A stretch of 64,000 nt of DNA from Nodosilinea sp. FACHB-141 (GCF_014696135.1 NZ_JACJPP010000007.1:558001-622000), one strand, 5' to 3'. Positions 20,589 through 29,534 are shown, counted from the stretch's first letter. Notes: generated by a model from the letters alone, not told the origin. Made by a program: numbers and translations.

Positions 20589-21803
20589 TTAGCGAGCCAA
20601 GCCAGGTTGAAGCCCTCTAGGATTTAGCAGCAGCGGCCCATCTTGCTTAGGGGTAGCGGCTACTCGCAGATTAGAAAGGGCAGTGCCCTGATAGTAGTGG
20701 GCCAAAATTTGCTGGTAGTTGTGGCCTCGGGTGGCCAGCCCGCGCGCGCCCCACTGGCTCATCCCCAGGCCGTGGCCATAGCCGCGCCCATCAACCCGCA
20801 GGGTGTCGCCTGCCAAGGTGAGAGAACACAGTGAGCTGCGCAGCCCTAATGCCTGACGCAGCTCGGTGCCGGTCATGGTGCGGCTGCCCTGGGTTCCCTG
20901 GAGCCGAATGGAGGTGATGCGCCCCTGGGGAGTGGCGCGCTCAGTGACAACTCCGGTCAGGCGGCCAATGCCGGTAATGCGCTGCGCAACCTGCTGGGTT
21001 GAAAAGGTCTCAGACCACTGAAATACCGGGGCCTCTTGGTCGTAGTCGGCCACGCCGCGCAGGTAAGGGGTAGCGCGCTGCCAAATATCTTCGGAGTTTT
21101 CGGTATAGCCGCCGGAGGAGGAGTGGAATACAGCTTCAATTACCCGGCCTCCATAGGTCAGCACCTGGCCCTGGGTGGCGTTGACCGCAGCTTGTACAGA
21201 GGGAGCTTCGGCAGCCAGCCCTCCATAAACCTGGTGGGCCGTGGTGCCCCCCACATCAAACAGGTCGCCCTGGGTGCGATCGCGCCGATAAAGGGCATAG
21301 GAGCGAGCTGCTACCGCCTGGGCCTTAAGTGCTTCCTGGGGCCAGCTGGCGGGCATTTCGCCGCCAACAACGCCGTAGAGATAGGCTTCGAGATCCACCC
21401 AGTTGACGGCCGTCACTTTGCCCTCAATGGGCACCACCAGCACCTTACCCCGATACCATTTGTCGTTGATGAAGATGTAGCCACCACCAGTCGGCTCTAC
21501 CCAAAAGGCTTGCCCCTGCCAGTCGGCTAGCTTCAGCCCGCCTCCCTGAGGAGTGACGGTGACCGATCGCCCCTGGGGAATCTGACCCACGCCCTGACCC
21601 GTGCCATTTTTGACCACCGCTGGAGTAGAGCTGCCCACCACCGCTTGATTGAGGCGATCGCCCACGGCCACCCGCATTTCGACCGCTGCTTGCACCGGCA
21701 GCGTCGCCAGCCACCACAGCACCGACAGACTGAGACCGTGCTTAAGAAAGCCTCGGGAGCGGCTGAGCAGCAGCCCAAACAGGGGTTGGCGAAGTAAAGT
21801 CAT
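20589..21803 (-). CDS. SpoIID/LytB domain protein
   Basis: The 404-residue exported protein has an N-terminal hydrophobic signal segment (about 22-40) and a SpoIID/LytB domain from about 130 to 380. Family motifs are LEAYLYGVVGGEMPASWP, EALKAQAVAARSYAL, VFHSSSGGYTENSEDIW and the C-terminal RGYGHGLGMSQWGARGLA. SpoIID cuts stem-less glycan strands during sporulation; cyanobacterial homologues probably remodel peptidoglycan in the periplasm, as spores are not made. The amidase gene 156 bases upstream on the same strand fits that role. The 3' end has a diverged duplicate at 19405-19431. Confidence 0.9.
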   Translation of the reverse strand: MTLLRQPLFGLLLSRSRGFLKHGLSLSVLWWLATLPVQAAVEMRVAVGDRLNQAVVGSSTPAVVKNGTGQGVGQIPQGRSVTVTPQGGGLKLADWQGQAFWVEPTGGGYIFINDKWYRGKVLVVPIEGKVTAVNWVDLEAYLYGVVGGEMPASWPQEALKAQAVAARSYALYRRDRTQGDLFDVGGTTAHQVYGGLAAEAPSVQAAVNATQGQVLTYGGRVIEAVFHSSSGGYTENSEDIWQRATPYLRGVADYDQEAPVFQWSETFSTQQVAQRITGIGRLTGVVTERATPQGRITSIRLQGTQGSRTMTGTELRQALGLRSSLCSLTLAGDTLRVDGRGYGHGLGMSQWGARGLATRGHNYQQILAHYYQGTALSNLRVAATPKQDGPLLLNPRGLQPGLAR

Positions 21804-21959
21804 CGGTTGCGGCAGAACGTAGAGAACGTAGGGATCACCGGACAGCGCTTTTTACGGTATCACCGATGGCTCAGCCCGGCACATTAGGATCCAATCATCC
21901 CTGTGACGATCTCGGTACTCACAAGTTGCCCCAAAAGGGACAGCGATCAAACTGGTTGC

Positions 21960-23318
21960 TTAGGGCGGCACGATCGGCTCGTAAAGCCTTCTCAGGAAAG
22001 CCATAATTTTGCGGCCATATTCTGGGTCGGCGCTCCAGCGGCCGCTGAGCTGATCCACTAGAGGGGCAACTCCCCGCACCACAAACAAAAAGCGAGGATC
22101 GACCTGGCGCTGCACCAAGGGGTCGAGGCTAGCGTAGGCCTTGAGGTGCTGAATCTGCGCCCGCACCCCCACCCGAGCGCTGGGGAAGGATGATCCCTCT
22201 GGCCCGCCCGTGGGTGAACCAATGCCGCCAAAGTTGTTTTGGGCCGGGTTGAGGCTGCCGCCAAAGTTAAGGGAGTTGGTTTCGACCAGCATTTGGCAAA
22301 AGGCAATGTCGTGGTTGACCCCCTCGATCGCCGCTTCTTCTCGGTAAAGCTTGGGCAGGTCGCGATAGGTATTGACGGCACCCTGATTAACGCTCTGCAA
22401 AAACAGGGTCAACTGTGTATCTGACGTGCTGCCGTTGCCCATAATGCGATCCATCGAGCCAGGGCAGAATTGAGTGCCCGTGCGCGATCGCAGCCGAATC
22501 GTGCGGTTAGCCGCATCCCAGGTCACCGTCACGTTGTAGTTTTGCAGATCCACCGCTTTGATGTAGACCACGTTGGCGTAGCGAATGCGGGTGATGTTGG
22601 GAGAACTGGTCGCGTCCACCCCCAGCAAGTCGGCAATGTCGATGGGCACGTAGGCATTGCCGTTGACGATAATGCCGGTCTCTGGATAAATGCCGCCGTT
22701 AAGATTAATGCGAATTTCGGGCAGGTTGCTCCCCGGCGCAGTGGGGGTACCGCTGCCTACCGCCCGGCTCCAGGAGGCCAGCCCATCGGCAACACCCAGG
22801 GCCACATCGCGCCGCTGCCGCTGAATGACGGCCAAATCTTGGGGATTGCTCAGGTAGCCCACCTCCATCAGCAACGAAGGGCAGCCCAAGTTGCGACAAA
22901 AGGGCAGCAGACCCGTCGGCGACTCGGTGTCGGGCTTGACGCCGCGGCTGGGCACCTGGGGTATGCGGCGCAGCAGGGCCAGCAGCACAATCTCAGCGTG
23001 GGTGCGGCGCGTGTCGTTTTTAGCAATGTAGAATACCGCCGAACCCCTCACTGCTGGGTCACTGTAGACCCCGGCATGGATTTCGATGGCCACATCTTCA
23101 GGGCGACAGCGGGCGTTGATCCAGGCCAGGGTTGCGGCGGCGCTGAGGTCATCGGGCACAGACAGCACCGCTAGCTGGCGCGACCTGAGCTCAGCCACCA
23201 CCAAGTCGCGAATCTGAATCATCTCCGCCGCTTCGGTGGTGTTGGGCAGCACGGCACCGGGGTCTACCACCCCATTCTCAAAGCCGCCGTGGCCCGCCGA
23301 GATAAAAATCTGTGCCAT
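21960..23318 (-). CDS. Bifunctional N-acetylmuramoyl-alanine amidase and glucosaminidase
   Basis: The 452-residue protein carries two peptidoglycan hydrolase domains. Amidase_3 spans about 1-185, with zinc-ligand motifs SAGHGGFENG, AIEIHAG and SLLMEVGYLSNP. A middle segment of about 205-290 resembles a copper-amine-oxidase N-like stalk (INLNGGIYPETGIIVNGNAY). A C-terminal glucosaminidase domain spans about 305-450 (FCQMLVETNSLNFGG, with the likely catalytic Glu, and NNFGGIG). No signal peptide is visible: the protein begins MAQIFISAGHGG at the catalytic domain, so export is not obvious. It lies upstream of the SpoIID-like gene on the same strand. Confidence 0.88.
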   Translation of the reverse strand: MAQIFISAGHGGFENGVVDPGAVLPNTTEAAEMIQIRDLVVAELRSRQLAVLSVPDDLSAAATLAWINARCRPEDVAIEIHAGVYSDPAVRGSAVFYIAKNDTRRTHAEIVLLALLRRIPQVPSRGVKPDTESPTGLLPFCRNLGCPSLLMEVGYLSNPQDLAVIQRQRRDVALGVADGLASWSRAVGSGTPTAPGSNLPEIRINLNGGIYPETGIIVNGNAYVPIDIADLLGVDATSSPNITRIRYANVVYIKAVDLQNYNVTVTWDAANRTIRLRSRTGTQFCPGSMDRIMGNGSTSDTQLTLFLQSVNQGAVNTYRDLPKLYREEAAIEGVNHDIAFCQMLVETNSLNFGGSLNPAQNNFGGIGSPTGGPEGSSFPSARVGVRAQIQHLKAYASLDPLVQRQVDPRFLFVVRGVAPLVDQLSGRWSADPEYGRKIMAFLRRLYEPIVPP

Positions 23319-23385
23319 ATAGAACCGAATTCTGAGACTCTCTGGCCAGAATCATACCTATGAAATGGGGAAGGGGAGTGAGAGA

Positions 23386-23470
23386 AAGTTTTGAGTGTTT
23401 AGTTTTGAGTTTTGAATTTCTGATCCTGGGCGTGAATTCAAAACCCAAAACTCAAAATTGAGAACTTGAA
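23386..23470. repeat. AT-rich inverted repeat, TTTTGAGTTTTGAATTT type
   Basis: AGTTTTGAGTTTTGAATTTC on the left is partly complementary to GAATTCAAAACCCAAAACTC and AAAATTGAGAACTTGAA on the right. It could form a long hairpin. The tract lies between the minus-strand acetyltransferase and amidase genes and shares words with 3886-3980. Confidence 0.6.
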
Positions 23471-23473
23471 TTT

Positions 23474-23971
23474 CTACATCTCCCCAAACGCCGCCAACGC
23501 TGCCCCCGTCACCCGGCAGGTCTGCCACTCGGGCTTAATCTCGGCCCCCATGCTTTGGTAAAACTCGATCGCGGGGGTGTTCCAATCGAGCACGCTCCAC
23601 TCAAAGCGACCGCAGCCGCGCTCAAGGGCCAGCTTGCCCAAATGCACTAGCAACGCTTTGCCAATGCCCTGGCGGCGGTAGTCGGGGTACACGAAAATGT
23701 CTTCCAGGTAAATGCCGGGCTTCATTAAAAAGGTCGAAAAGTTGTGGAAGAACAGGGCCATGCCCGCTGGCTGGTTGTCAACCCAGGCCAATAGGGCTTC
23801 GGCGTAGGGGCGATCGCCAAACAGAGCAGCGGCCAAATCGTCGGGGCTGCCGGTCACCTCGTGGGCCAGCTTTTCGTAATCGGCTAGGGCTTTGATCAAG
23901 TCCACTAGGGCTGGCACATCGGCGGGAGTGGCGGGGCGAATCTCAAGCGGGCGATCGGCGGTGGAGGTCAT
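23474..23971 (-). CDS. GNAT acetyltransferase, diamine/thialysine SSAT-like
   Basis: The 165-residue single GNAT domain transfers acetyl from acetyl-CoA to an amine. The CoA-binding loop is YRRQGIGKALLVHL, preceded by the strand GIYLEDIFVYPD. The C-terminal signature GCGRFEWSVLDWNTPAIEFY is highly characteristic of the spermidine/spermine and thialysine N-acetyltransferase (SSAT1/SSAT2) group. A small basic metabolite such as a polyamine is therefore the likely substrate. It is followed downstream by the AT-rich repeat. The subfamily is recalled from the motif, and the substrate is inferred. Confidence 0.85.
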   Translation of the reverse strand: MTSTADRPLEIRPATPADVPALVDLIKALADYEKLAHEVTGSPDDLAAALFGDRPYAEALLAWVDNQPAGMALFFHNFSTFLMKPGIYLEDIFVYPDYRRQGIGKALLVHLGKLALERGCGRFEWSVLDWNTPAIEFYQSMGAEIKPEWQTCRVTGAALAAFGEM

Positions 23972-24770
23972 ATGCTCTAATTCAAGCTGGATGGAAACAT
24001 GGGGTCGGGCGCGATCGCAGTATGAACTGGCTTACCGGTAAACCGCTAGGCCTGCCAACGATGGCTGGTAACGATTTGATCAATACATTCCTTTAGGGAA
24101 GCTGCTCAGAGCCATGGCAGAACGAGATATCCCGCGAAGCGGTAAAGCCTCCAGGCTGCGTGTAGCATACGCTTACCCCGGCGGTCTGGGGGTCGAGATG
24201 AGTAGGGCGGGGCTTAGCCCAGGAGAACTGAGGTGCCAGCGGCGATCAGCATAATTTTAGGCTTGGTACTGAGCTTAGAACTCACCGCATTTTTGTCGCA
24301 CCCACCTCATCCATCGCGGAGCCAAGGCCTACTGGGATCAGTTTGAGAATTTTCCCGAGTTTGCGGTTCGGTTAAAGCCTTTAACCAGACGACGGGCTGT
24401 GTGGAGAACCGGGTGCTAGTGACAACGCGTAAATTCAAAGAATTGAGAGCAGCGATTGAGACGCTGGAGGGGTGCGATCGCATTCCCTGCTGCCTTGAAG
24501 GTGAACTGGCTGAAACTAACGCTCTTTAAGTTCTATCATTCACAAAAAAGAGTGCGTCTACGTATTAGGTAATGCATGTGAAGATGCCTATTTAGTGATG
24601 TCTAGAAACTAATAAAGCAGCATGCCTTTCCTACCCAAAAGCGTAACAGTAAACAGCTAAGCAGAAATCAGAACCTTTGGCAATACTCCAATAGGCAGAC
24701 TAGAAAACCAAAAACATCTGCCATAATCGCGGAGCTAACATTTCTTATTGTTTAACGGAGCCCAAGGGTT
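23972..24770. other. 800 bp spacer upstream of alpha-amylase
   Basis: No intact gene is present. An open stretch ending in TAA at about 24400-24530 (VENRVLVTTRKFKELRAA...) has no good start and may be a remnant. The last 250 bases are AT-rich and probably carry the amylase promoter. Confidence 0.5.
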
Positions 24771-26249
24771 ATGTCTGAGCCGAATGGCGTGATGATGCAG
24801 TATTTCCATTGGTACATTGAGCCCGATGGTAACCTTTGGAATGAGCTTGCCAACAACGCAAAGGATTTGGCAGAAGCAGGCATTACCTCACTTTGGCTAC
24901 CTCCTGCCTACAAAGGTAGCGCCGGTGGTTATGACGTAGGTTATAGCGTCTACGATTTATACGATCTCGGCGAATTTGACCAAAAAGGCAGCGTTCGCAC
25001 TAAATACGGCACCAAAGACGAGTATATCCAGGCCATCAAAACTGCTAAAGAGGCTGGCATACGCGTCTACGCCGATGTGGTATTTAACCACATGATGGGC
25101 GGCGATGAAGCCGAAGAAGTCGAAGCCACTCCCATGAGCCACGATAATCGTCATGAGCAAATTGACGAAAATCGCACGGTTAAAGTGTGGACACACTTCA
25201 AATTCCCCGGTCGCCAGGGCAAGTATTCTGACATGGAGTGGCATTGGTGGCATTTTGATGCCGTTGACCACGACGAAAACGATCCCAGTTACGATGCGGT
25301 TTATCTCTTCAAAGGCAAATCTTTTGACGAAAATGTAGACCTCGAAAAAGGTGCCTTTGACTACCTAATGGGCTGCGACCTCGACATGGAATCGGACGAG
25401 GTGCGCAACGCCCTCAAGGAGTGGGGAACTTGGTACACCGACACCACTCAGGTCGATGGCTTTCGCTTTGACGCGGTCAAGCACGTGCGAGCCGGCTTCT
25501 TTCCCCACTGGCTACAGCACTGCCGATATCAAGCGGGCCGCAGGCTGTTTGCAGTGGGCGAATATTGGTCCTACGAAATTGAGGCGCTGCACCACTTCAT
25601 TGAAGTAACCGAAGGCGATGTGCATCTATTTGATGCACCCTTGCACTACAACTTCAGCGAGGCCAGCAAAGCCGGTGGCGACTACGACCTCACCACCATT
25701 TTTGACAACACCCTAGTCAAAGAGCAGCCCGCTCTCGCCGTTACTCTAGTCGACAACCACGACTCGCAACCCCTACAATCGCTTGAATCGGTGGTAGAGC
25801 CCTGGTTTAAGCCCCTGGCCTACGCGCTGATTTTGCTGCGCCAGGATGGCTACCCCTGCATTTTCTACGCCGACTACTACGGGGCCCACTATAAAGACAC
25901 CGGCAATGACGGCGGCGAATATGAGATCTGGCTCGATAGCCACAAATGGCTGATCGATAAGTTCTTGTATGCCCGCAGCACCTACGCTTTTGGCGACCAG
26001 TACGACTACTTCGACCACCCCAGCACTATTGGCTGGACCAGGCTTGGCACCGAGGCCAACCCCGGCGGTATGGCCGTGGTGCTAACCAACGGCGGCGACG
26101 GCCACAAATGGATGGAGGTGGGCCGAGCCAACTGCGTCTACTACGATATTACCGAACACATTCAGGAGCCGGTCACCACCAACGACGAGGGCTGGGCTGA
26201 GTTTAGCTGTCAGGCGGGTTCAGTTTCGGTGTGGGTGCCGAAGGAGTAG
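24771..26249 (+). CDS. Cytoplasmic alpha-amylase, GH13
   Basis: The 492-residue enzyme hydrolyses internal alpha-1,4 bonds of starch or glycogen. No signal peptide is present, so it acts in the cytoplasm, like E. coli AmyA. The four GH13 conserved regions are visible: VYADVVFNHMMGG (region I), VDGFRFDAVKHV (nucleophile Asp), FAVGEYWSYE (acid/base Glu) and TLVDNHDSQP (transition-state Asp). Length and order match liquefying amylases of GH13 subfamily 5. AAGG lies upstream of the ATG. It probably acts with glgP in glycogen breakdown. The region after the stop carries G-rich repeats and a hairpin. Confidence 0.93.
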   Translation: MSEPNGVMMQYFHWYIEPDGNLWNELANNAKDLAEAGITSLWLPPAYKGSAGGYDVGYSVYDLYDLGEFDQKGSVRTKYGTKDEYIQAIKTAKEAGIRVYADVVFNHMMGGDEAEEVEATPMSHDNRHEQIDENRTVKVWTHFKFPGRQGKYSDMEWHWWHFDAVDHDENDPSYDAVYLFKGKSFDENVDLEKGAFDYLMGCDLDMESDEVRNALKEWGTWYTDTTQVDGFRFDAVKHVRAGFFPHWLQHCRYQAGRRLFAVGEYWSYEIEALHHFIEVTEGDVHLFDAPLHYNFSEASKAGGDYDLTTIFDNTLVKEQPALAVTLVDNHDSQPLQSLESVVEPWFKPLAYALILLRQDGYPCIFYADYYGAHYKDTGNDGGEYEIWLDSHKWLIDKFLYARSTYAFGDQYDYFDHPSTIGWTRLGTEANPGGMAVVLTNGGDGHKWMEVGRANCVYYDITEHIQEPVTTNDEGWAEFSCQAGSVSVWVPKE

Positions 26250-26308
26250 ATGGGTGAAGGGGTAGATGGGTAGCGGGTGGATGGATAGGGGCGAATGGCA
26301 TTCGCCCC
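26250..26308. repeat. G-run repeat followed by GGGGCGAA hairpin
   Basis: AGTAGATGGGTGAAGGGG, then GTAGATGGGTAGCGGGTGG, give five G-runs on the plus strand (26250-26290). They run into a hairpin of GGGGCGAA (26288-26295) with TTCGCCCC (26301-26308). No T run follows. The hairpin resembles REP-like elements that are frequent in cyanobacterial spacers. Confidence 0.6.
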
Positions 26309-26377
26309 AGTGCAGCAGCTATAGCGTCCGGTTAGAAGATGATTCCAACGGAGATATAGCAAGCACTCTACCTGTCC

Positions 26378-27265
26378 CTAGAGCACCATTTTGGCTTTGA
26401 GAATCGGCCCTTCTTCCCGTTCTTCGAGCTGGGCGATGCCTAGAAAGGTGCCGTCTGGCTCGTTGAGGACTCGGTAGGGAGTGTTAGGCGGTATCACCAT
26501 GGTGGGTGGAAACTTTTGCCCCTGCTGCCAGCGCAGGGCAAGCTCGGCGGGGAGGACGATCGCCGGCAAATGCTCCAAGGCGATCGCTGGATCTACTAGC
26601 TCAAGCGTCTGCTTCTCCAGCAAATTCGTCACATCGTCCAGCGTGAGACTGTGCGACGAGTCAAAGCCGCCGCTGCGAGTGCGGATTAAGTGGGCCAAGG
26701 TGGCTCCGGTGCCGAGGCGATCGCCCAAATCCCGTGCGATCGAGCGAATGTAGGTGCCAGGGCCGCAGTCTACATCCAGTGTTAGCTCCGGCTGTTCCCC
26801 CGGCTGCCAGTGCTGCACTGTGAGGTTGTGGATCGTCACCACGCGCGAAGGCGGCGTGACGACTCGACCCTTGCGCGCCAGATCGTAGAGGCGCTGCCCC
26901 TGCACCTGAATGGCGCTAAAGGCCGGAGGCACCTGATCGATTGTCCCTTGGAACTCGGGTAGGCAAGCAGCAATATCCTCCACTGTCAGGCGATCGGCGG
27001 CTTGCTGGGTCAGCATTTCCCCTTCTAAATCGTCGGTGGTGGTGGTGAGGCCAAAGCGAATGATTGCACGATAGGCTTTGCCCTCGGGCAGGTAGGGCAG
27101 CAGGCGCGTGGCCCGGCCCACAGCTATGGGCAAAACGCCCTCGGCCAAAGGGTCTAACGTACCTCCGTGGCCTACTTTTCTAATGCCCGTCAGCCGCCGC
27201 ACCGCCCCCACACAATCGTGGGAACTCATGCCCTGGGGTTTATAGAAATTCAAAAATCCCTGCAC
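26378..27265 (-). CDS. truB: tRNA pseudouridine-55 synthase
   Basis: This enzyme isomerises U55 in the T-loop of tRNAs. The 295-residue protein begins with MQGFLNFYKPQGMSSHDCV and has the catalytic Asp in VGHGGTLDPLAEGVLP. It also shows PPAFSAIQVQGQRLYDLAR and CGPGTYIRSIARDLG, which define TruB. The C-terminal part (about 245-295) is a PUA-like domain. It sits 43 bases upstream of msrA's end in the same direction, so co-transcription with msrA is possible. The intervening spacer carries another TACCCATTCACC repeat. Confidence 0.95.
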   Translation of the reverse strand: MQGFLNFYKPQGMSSHDCVGAVRRLTGIRKVGHGGTLDPLAEGVLPIAVGRATRLLPYLPEGKAYRAIIRFGLTTTTDDLEGEMLTQQAADRLTVEDIAACLPEFQGTIDQVPPAFSAIQVQGQRLYDLARKGRVVTPPSRVVTIHNLTVQHWQPGEQPELTLDVDCGPGTYIRSIARDLGDRLGTGATLAHLIRTRSGGFDSSHSLTLDDVTNLLEKQTLELVDPAIALEHLPAIVLPAELALRWQQGQKFPPTMVIPPNTPYRVLNEPDGTFLGIAQLEEREEGPILKAKMVL

Positions 27266-27308
27266 AACGTTGTATCCTGCTCATCCACCCGCCTACCCAT
27301 TCACCTAT

Positions 27309-27968
27309 CTACTCCCCGTCAGCGCCCCAAACTTCAGCCAACCGCTGGTCGCGCCCGCATGCCGTGCGGTAATACTTGTAGCGCAGCGGGTGCTTGAGGT
27401 AATAGTCCTGGTGGTAGTCTTCAGCGGGGTAAAAGGTCTGGGCGGGCTCAATGGCCGTCACGATGGGAGTTTTCCGAAACTTCGGCCCGGCGCTGAGCAC
27501 CTGTTTAGACTGTTCTGCCAACGCCTGCTGATCGTCGTCGTGGACAAAGATTTTGGCCCGATACTGGCTGCCCTTGTCGCAGAACTGGCCTCGATTATCT
27601 ACTGGGTCTACATTCTGCCAAAACACCTGAAGCAGCTTGTCGTAGCTGACTTTTGCAGGGTCGTAGACCACTTGCACCGCTTCCACGTGGCCAGTGCCCC
27701 CAGCGGAAACTTCGGAGTAGGTGGGGTTAACCTTGGTACCGCCGGTATAGCCAGAGGTGGTCGACACTACGCCGTCTAGCTTGTCAAAGGGGCCTTCCAT
27801 GCACCAAAAACAGCCCCCGGCAAAAGTGGCGGTGGCTAAGCTGGGGTCAGAGACTGTAGTGGACTCGGGCATCGAGTCGGCATTGGCGTAGAAGGGTAGG
27901 GCGTCCCATATCAGCCCTAGGGTGGCTAGCAGCAGTAGGCCCAACAGCAGCCTGCGCACAATTTGCAT
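27309..27968 (-). CDS. msrA: Peptide methionine sulfoxide reductase MsrA, membrane-anchored or exported
   Basis: This enzyme reduces methionine-S-sulfoxide in proteins. With ATG 27968 the protein has 219 residues. The catalytic Cys lies in TFAGGCFWCMEGPFD, followed by SGYTGG and, later, GRGQFCDKGSQYR-type sequence (seen here as NRGQFCDKGSQYRAKIFV). The first 22 residues (MQIVRRLLLGLLLLATLGLI) form a signal peptide or membrane anchor. That places the enzyme in the periplasm or thylakoid lumen, unlike the usual cytosolic MsrA. A TTG start at 27995 would only extend the leader. A zone near the C-terminus (PLRYKYYRTACGRDQRL) contains a probable resolving Cys. Confidence 0.93.
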   Translation of the reverse strand: MQIVRRLLLGLLLLATLGLIWDALPFYANADSMPESTTVSDPSLATATFAGGCFWCMEGPFDKLDGVVSTTSGYTGGTKVNPTYSEVSAGGTGHVEAVQVVYDPAKVSYDKLLQVFWQNVDPVDNRGQFCDKGSQYRAKIFVHDDDQQALAEQSKQVLSAGPKFRKTPIVTAIEPAQTFYPAEDYHQDYYLKHPLRYKYYRTACGRDQRLAEVWGADGE

Positions 27969-28208
27969 AGTTACGTTCGTTACGGTTGATCTCAATTATC
28001 AGCTTACGGCAACAAGCTGAGATTCTCTTGAAGGGCTTGGCCGCCCGGTGCTGAGGCTAACGATAGGATGATGGGTCGGGAGGACTGAGGCAATGGCAGC
28101 TAGACTCTGATGGCGTTATTGCCGGTTTAGGGCAGCGTTTCTGCACCTTGAGAACTTTTTCAGCCCTCATTACGAGTCAACTTTGTATGATTAGGGAGTA
28201 TTGCCGCT

Positions 28209-28982
28209 GTGGTCGCACCCCGCGTTGCGGCAGTCCATTGGGCCAGTATTCGCCCTGCTCCAGAGGTTAAGCCCCCCGTGATTTTATCGTCTCCCCCTAC
28301 TATCAACCGCGGCAAGTCTCTGTATGAGCAGGTTTACCACGCGCTGCGATCGGCGATTTTGACCGGGGCACTTTCGCCAGGCGATCGCCTAGTAGAAACC
28401 CAGCTAGCTGAGTGGCTCCAGGTCAGCCGCACCCCCCTGCGGGAGGCCCTGCGCCAGCTCCAGCAAGATGGGTTGGTAACCGCCGATGTCAGCGGCGGCC
28501 TGCGGGTGACCACCATTACCGCCGCCGATGCCGAAGACCTCTACGACTGCCGTCTGGCCCTAGAGGCGCTGGCGGTGGCTGGGGCTTGTACCCACGCCAC
28601 TGAAGAGCAGCTTGAGGCGATCGCAGCCTGCGTGGCCAAGGCTGAAGGGGCCGTCGCCAACAGCCACGGTAGCCTCTCGGCCGAGAGCCTGCTCGATGTC
28701 GACTACCAGTTTCACCATCTCATTGCCGAGGGGTCGGGCAATCGGCGGCTGGTGTCGCTGTTAGATAGCTTGTTTGACGCCATGGCGCTGCTGCGCATTC
28801 AAACCCTGCAGCAAAACCCCAACGTGCTCGACATTCGCCTAGAGCATCGCCAAATCTACGAGGCCATTCTCAGCCGCGATCCCGATGTGGCGGTGGCGGC
28901 CATTAGCCAACACCTGCGCGCTAGCAAGACCCGCGTGGTCAAAGAAATTGAGGGCCACCAGCCGATGGCGGCAAAGTTATAA
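28209..28982 (+). CDS. GntR-family transcriptional regulator, FCD/FadR type
   Basis: The 257-residue regulator has a winged helix-turn-helix at about 38-105 (YEQVYHALRSAILTGALSPG, then QVSRTPLREALRQLQQDGLV). A helical FCD ligand-binding domain spans about 110-245. The Asp and His residues that bind a metal in FCD domains are seen in DVDYQFHHLI, LEHRQIYEAI and ISQHLRAS. FCD regulators typically sense small carboxylic acids. The start is uncertain: the GTG at 28209 gives a long unconserved leader, and no strong ribosome-binding site is seen. No obvious target operon adjoins it, so the effector cannot be inferred. Confidence 0.9.
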   Translation: MVAPRVAAVHWASIRPAPEVKPPVILSSPPTINRGKSLYEQVYHALRSAILTGALSPGDRLVETQLAEWLQVSRTPLREALRQLQQDGLVTADVSGGLRVTTITAADAEDLYDCRLALEALAVAGACTHATEEQLEAIAACVAKAEGAVANSHGSLSAESLLDVDYQFHHLIAEGSGNRRLVSLLDSLFDAMALLRIQTLQQNPNVLDIRLEHRQIYEAILSRDPDVAVAAISQHLRASKTRVVKEIEGHQPMAAKL

Positions 28983-29062
28983 CCGCTGACTCTGCCCAGG
29001 CAACGCGGGGATCGCGGTCTGGTAGGATTTTGGGACTACTCACGTTAGCAGGACTAGCCGCT

Positions 29063-29350
29063 ATGTCTCAAACACCAACCACCGGGGCCGATGCCGTCGA
29101 TGCCGCGATCGCCGAGGGCATTGACCTCGATGGCACCCCCATTCCCGCCGCTAAGCTCGACCTCTACCACACCGTGATGGCCAAAGAAGCTGGGCGGCAG
29201 CGCAGTGGGGTGTCAAACTCGATGCGATCGCGCATTGTGCGCATTGGGGCCAAGCACTTCGCCGTCGATGAGCTCAACGCCATGCTGCAAGCGGCCGACT
29301 TTGCGCCCCTCAAAGACAAAGAGATCGCCTACTTTTATGGCGGCAAGTAG
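29063..29350 (+). CDS. Conserved-looking hypothetical protein
   Basis: With ATG 29063 the product has 95 residues (MSQTPTTGADAVDAAIAEGI...). It is soluble and has no signal peptide, with a basic helical middle (KEAGRQRSGVSNSMRSRIVR) and an acidic N-terminus. The end, KDKEIAYFYGGK, is distinctive. I cannot name a family. The codon usage is like that of its neighbours, and a strong terminator follows 23 bases after the stop, so the gene is probably real. An upstream alternative start at 29030 would add 11 hydrophobic residues. Confidence 0.65.
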   Translation: MSQTPTTGADAVDAAIAEGIDLDGTPIPAAKLDLYHTVMAKEAGRQRSGVSNSMRSRIVRIGAKHFAVDELNAMLQAADFAPLKDKEIAYFYGGK

Positions 29351-29373
29351 CCTCGGTTAGCTGTTTAATTGTG

Positions 29374-29411
29374 AACCCCCTGTATCCCAGTTCCGGGATG
29401 CAGGGGGTTTT
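29374..29411 (+). terminator. Rho-independent terminator
   Basis: AACCCCCTGTATCCC pairs with GGGATGCAGGGGGTT (one G-T pair) around a 6-base loop and is followed by a short T run. It closes the hypothetical gene ending at 29350. Confidence 0.8.
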
Positions 29412-29534
29412 GTAAGTTCTGAAGCGGTTCGAGCGATCGCTGAATCAACACAACTAGATGGCCACTCAAAGCAACAGAGCTGAACCCCCAGGGAACACTG
29501 AAATAGCTTTTGCGCTGATCGAGAAACAACGGTT

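Noticed and set aside
22470-23174. 234-codon plus-strand frame opposite the amidase gene
   Set aside because: It is a shadow of the amidase/glucosaminidase gene, whose catalytic motifs are clear on the other strand.
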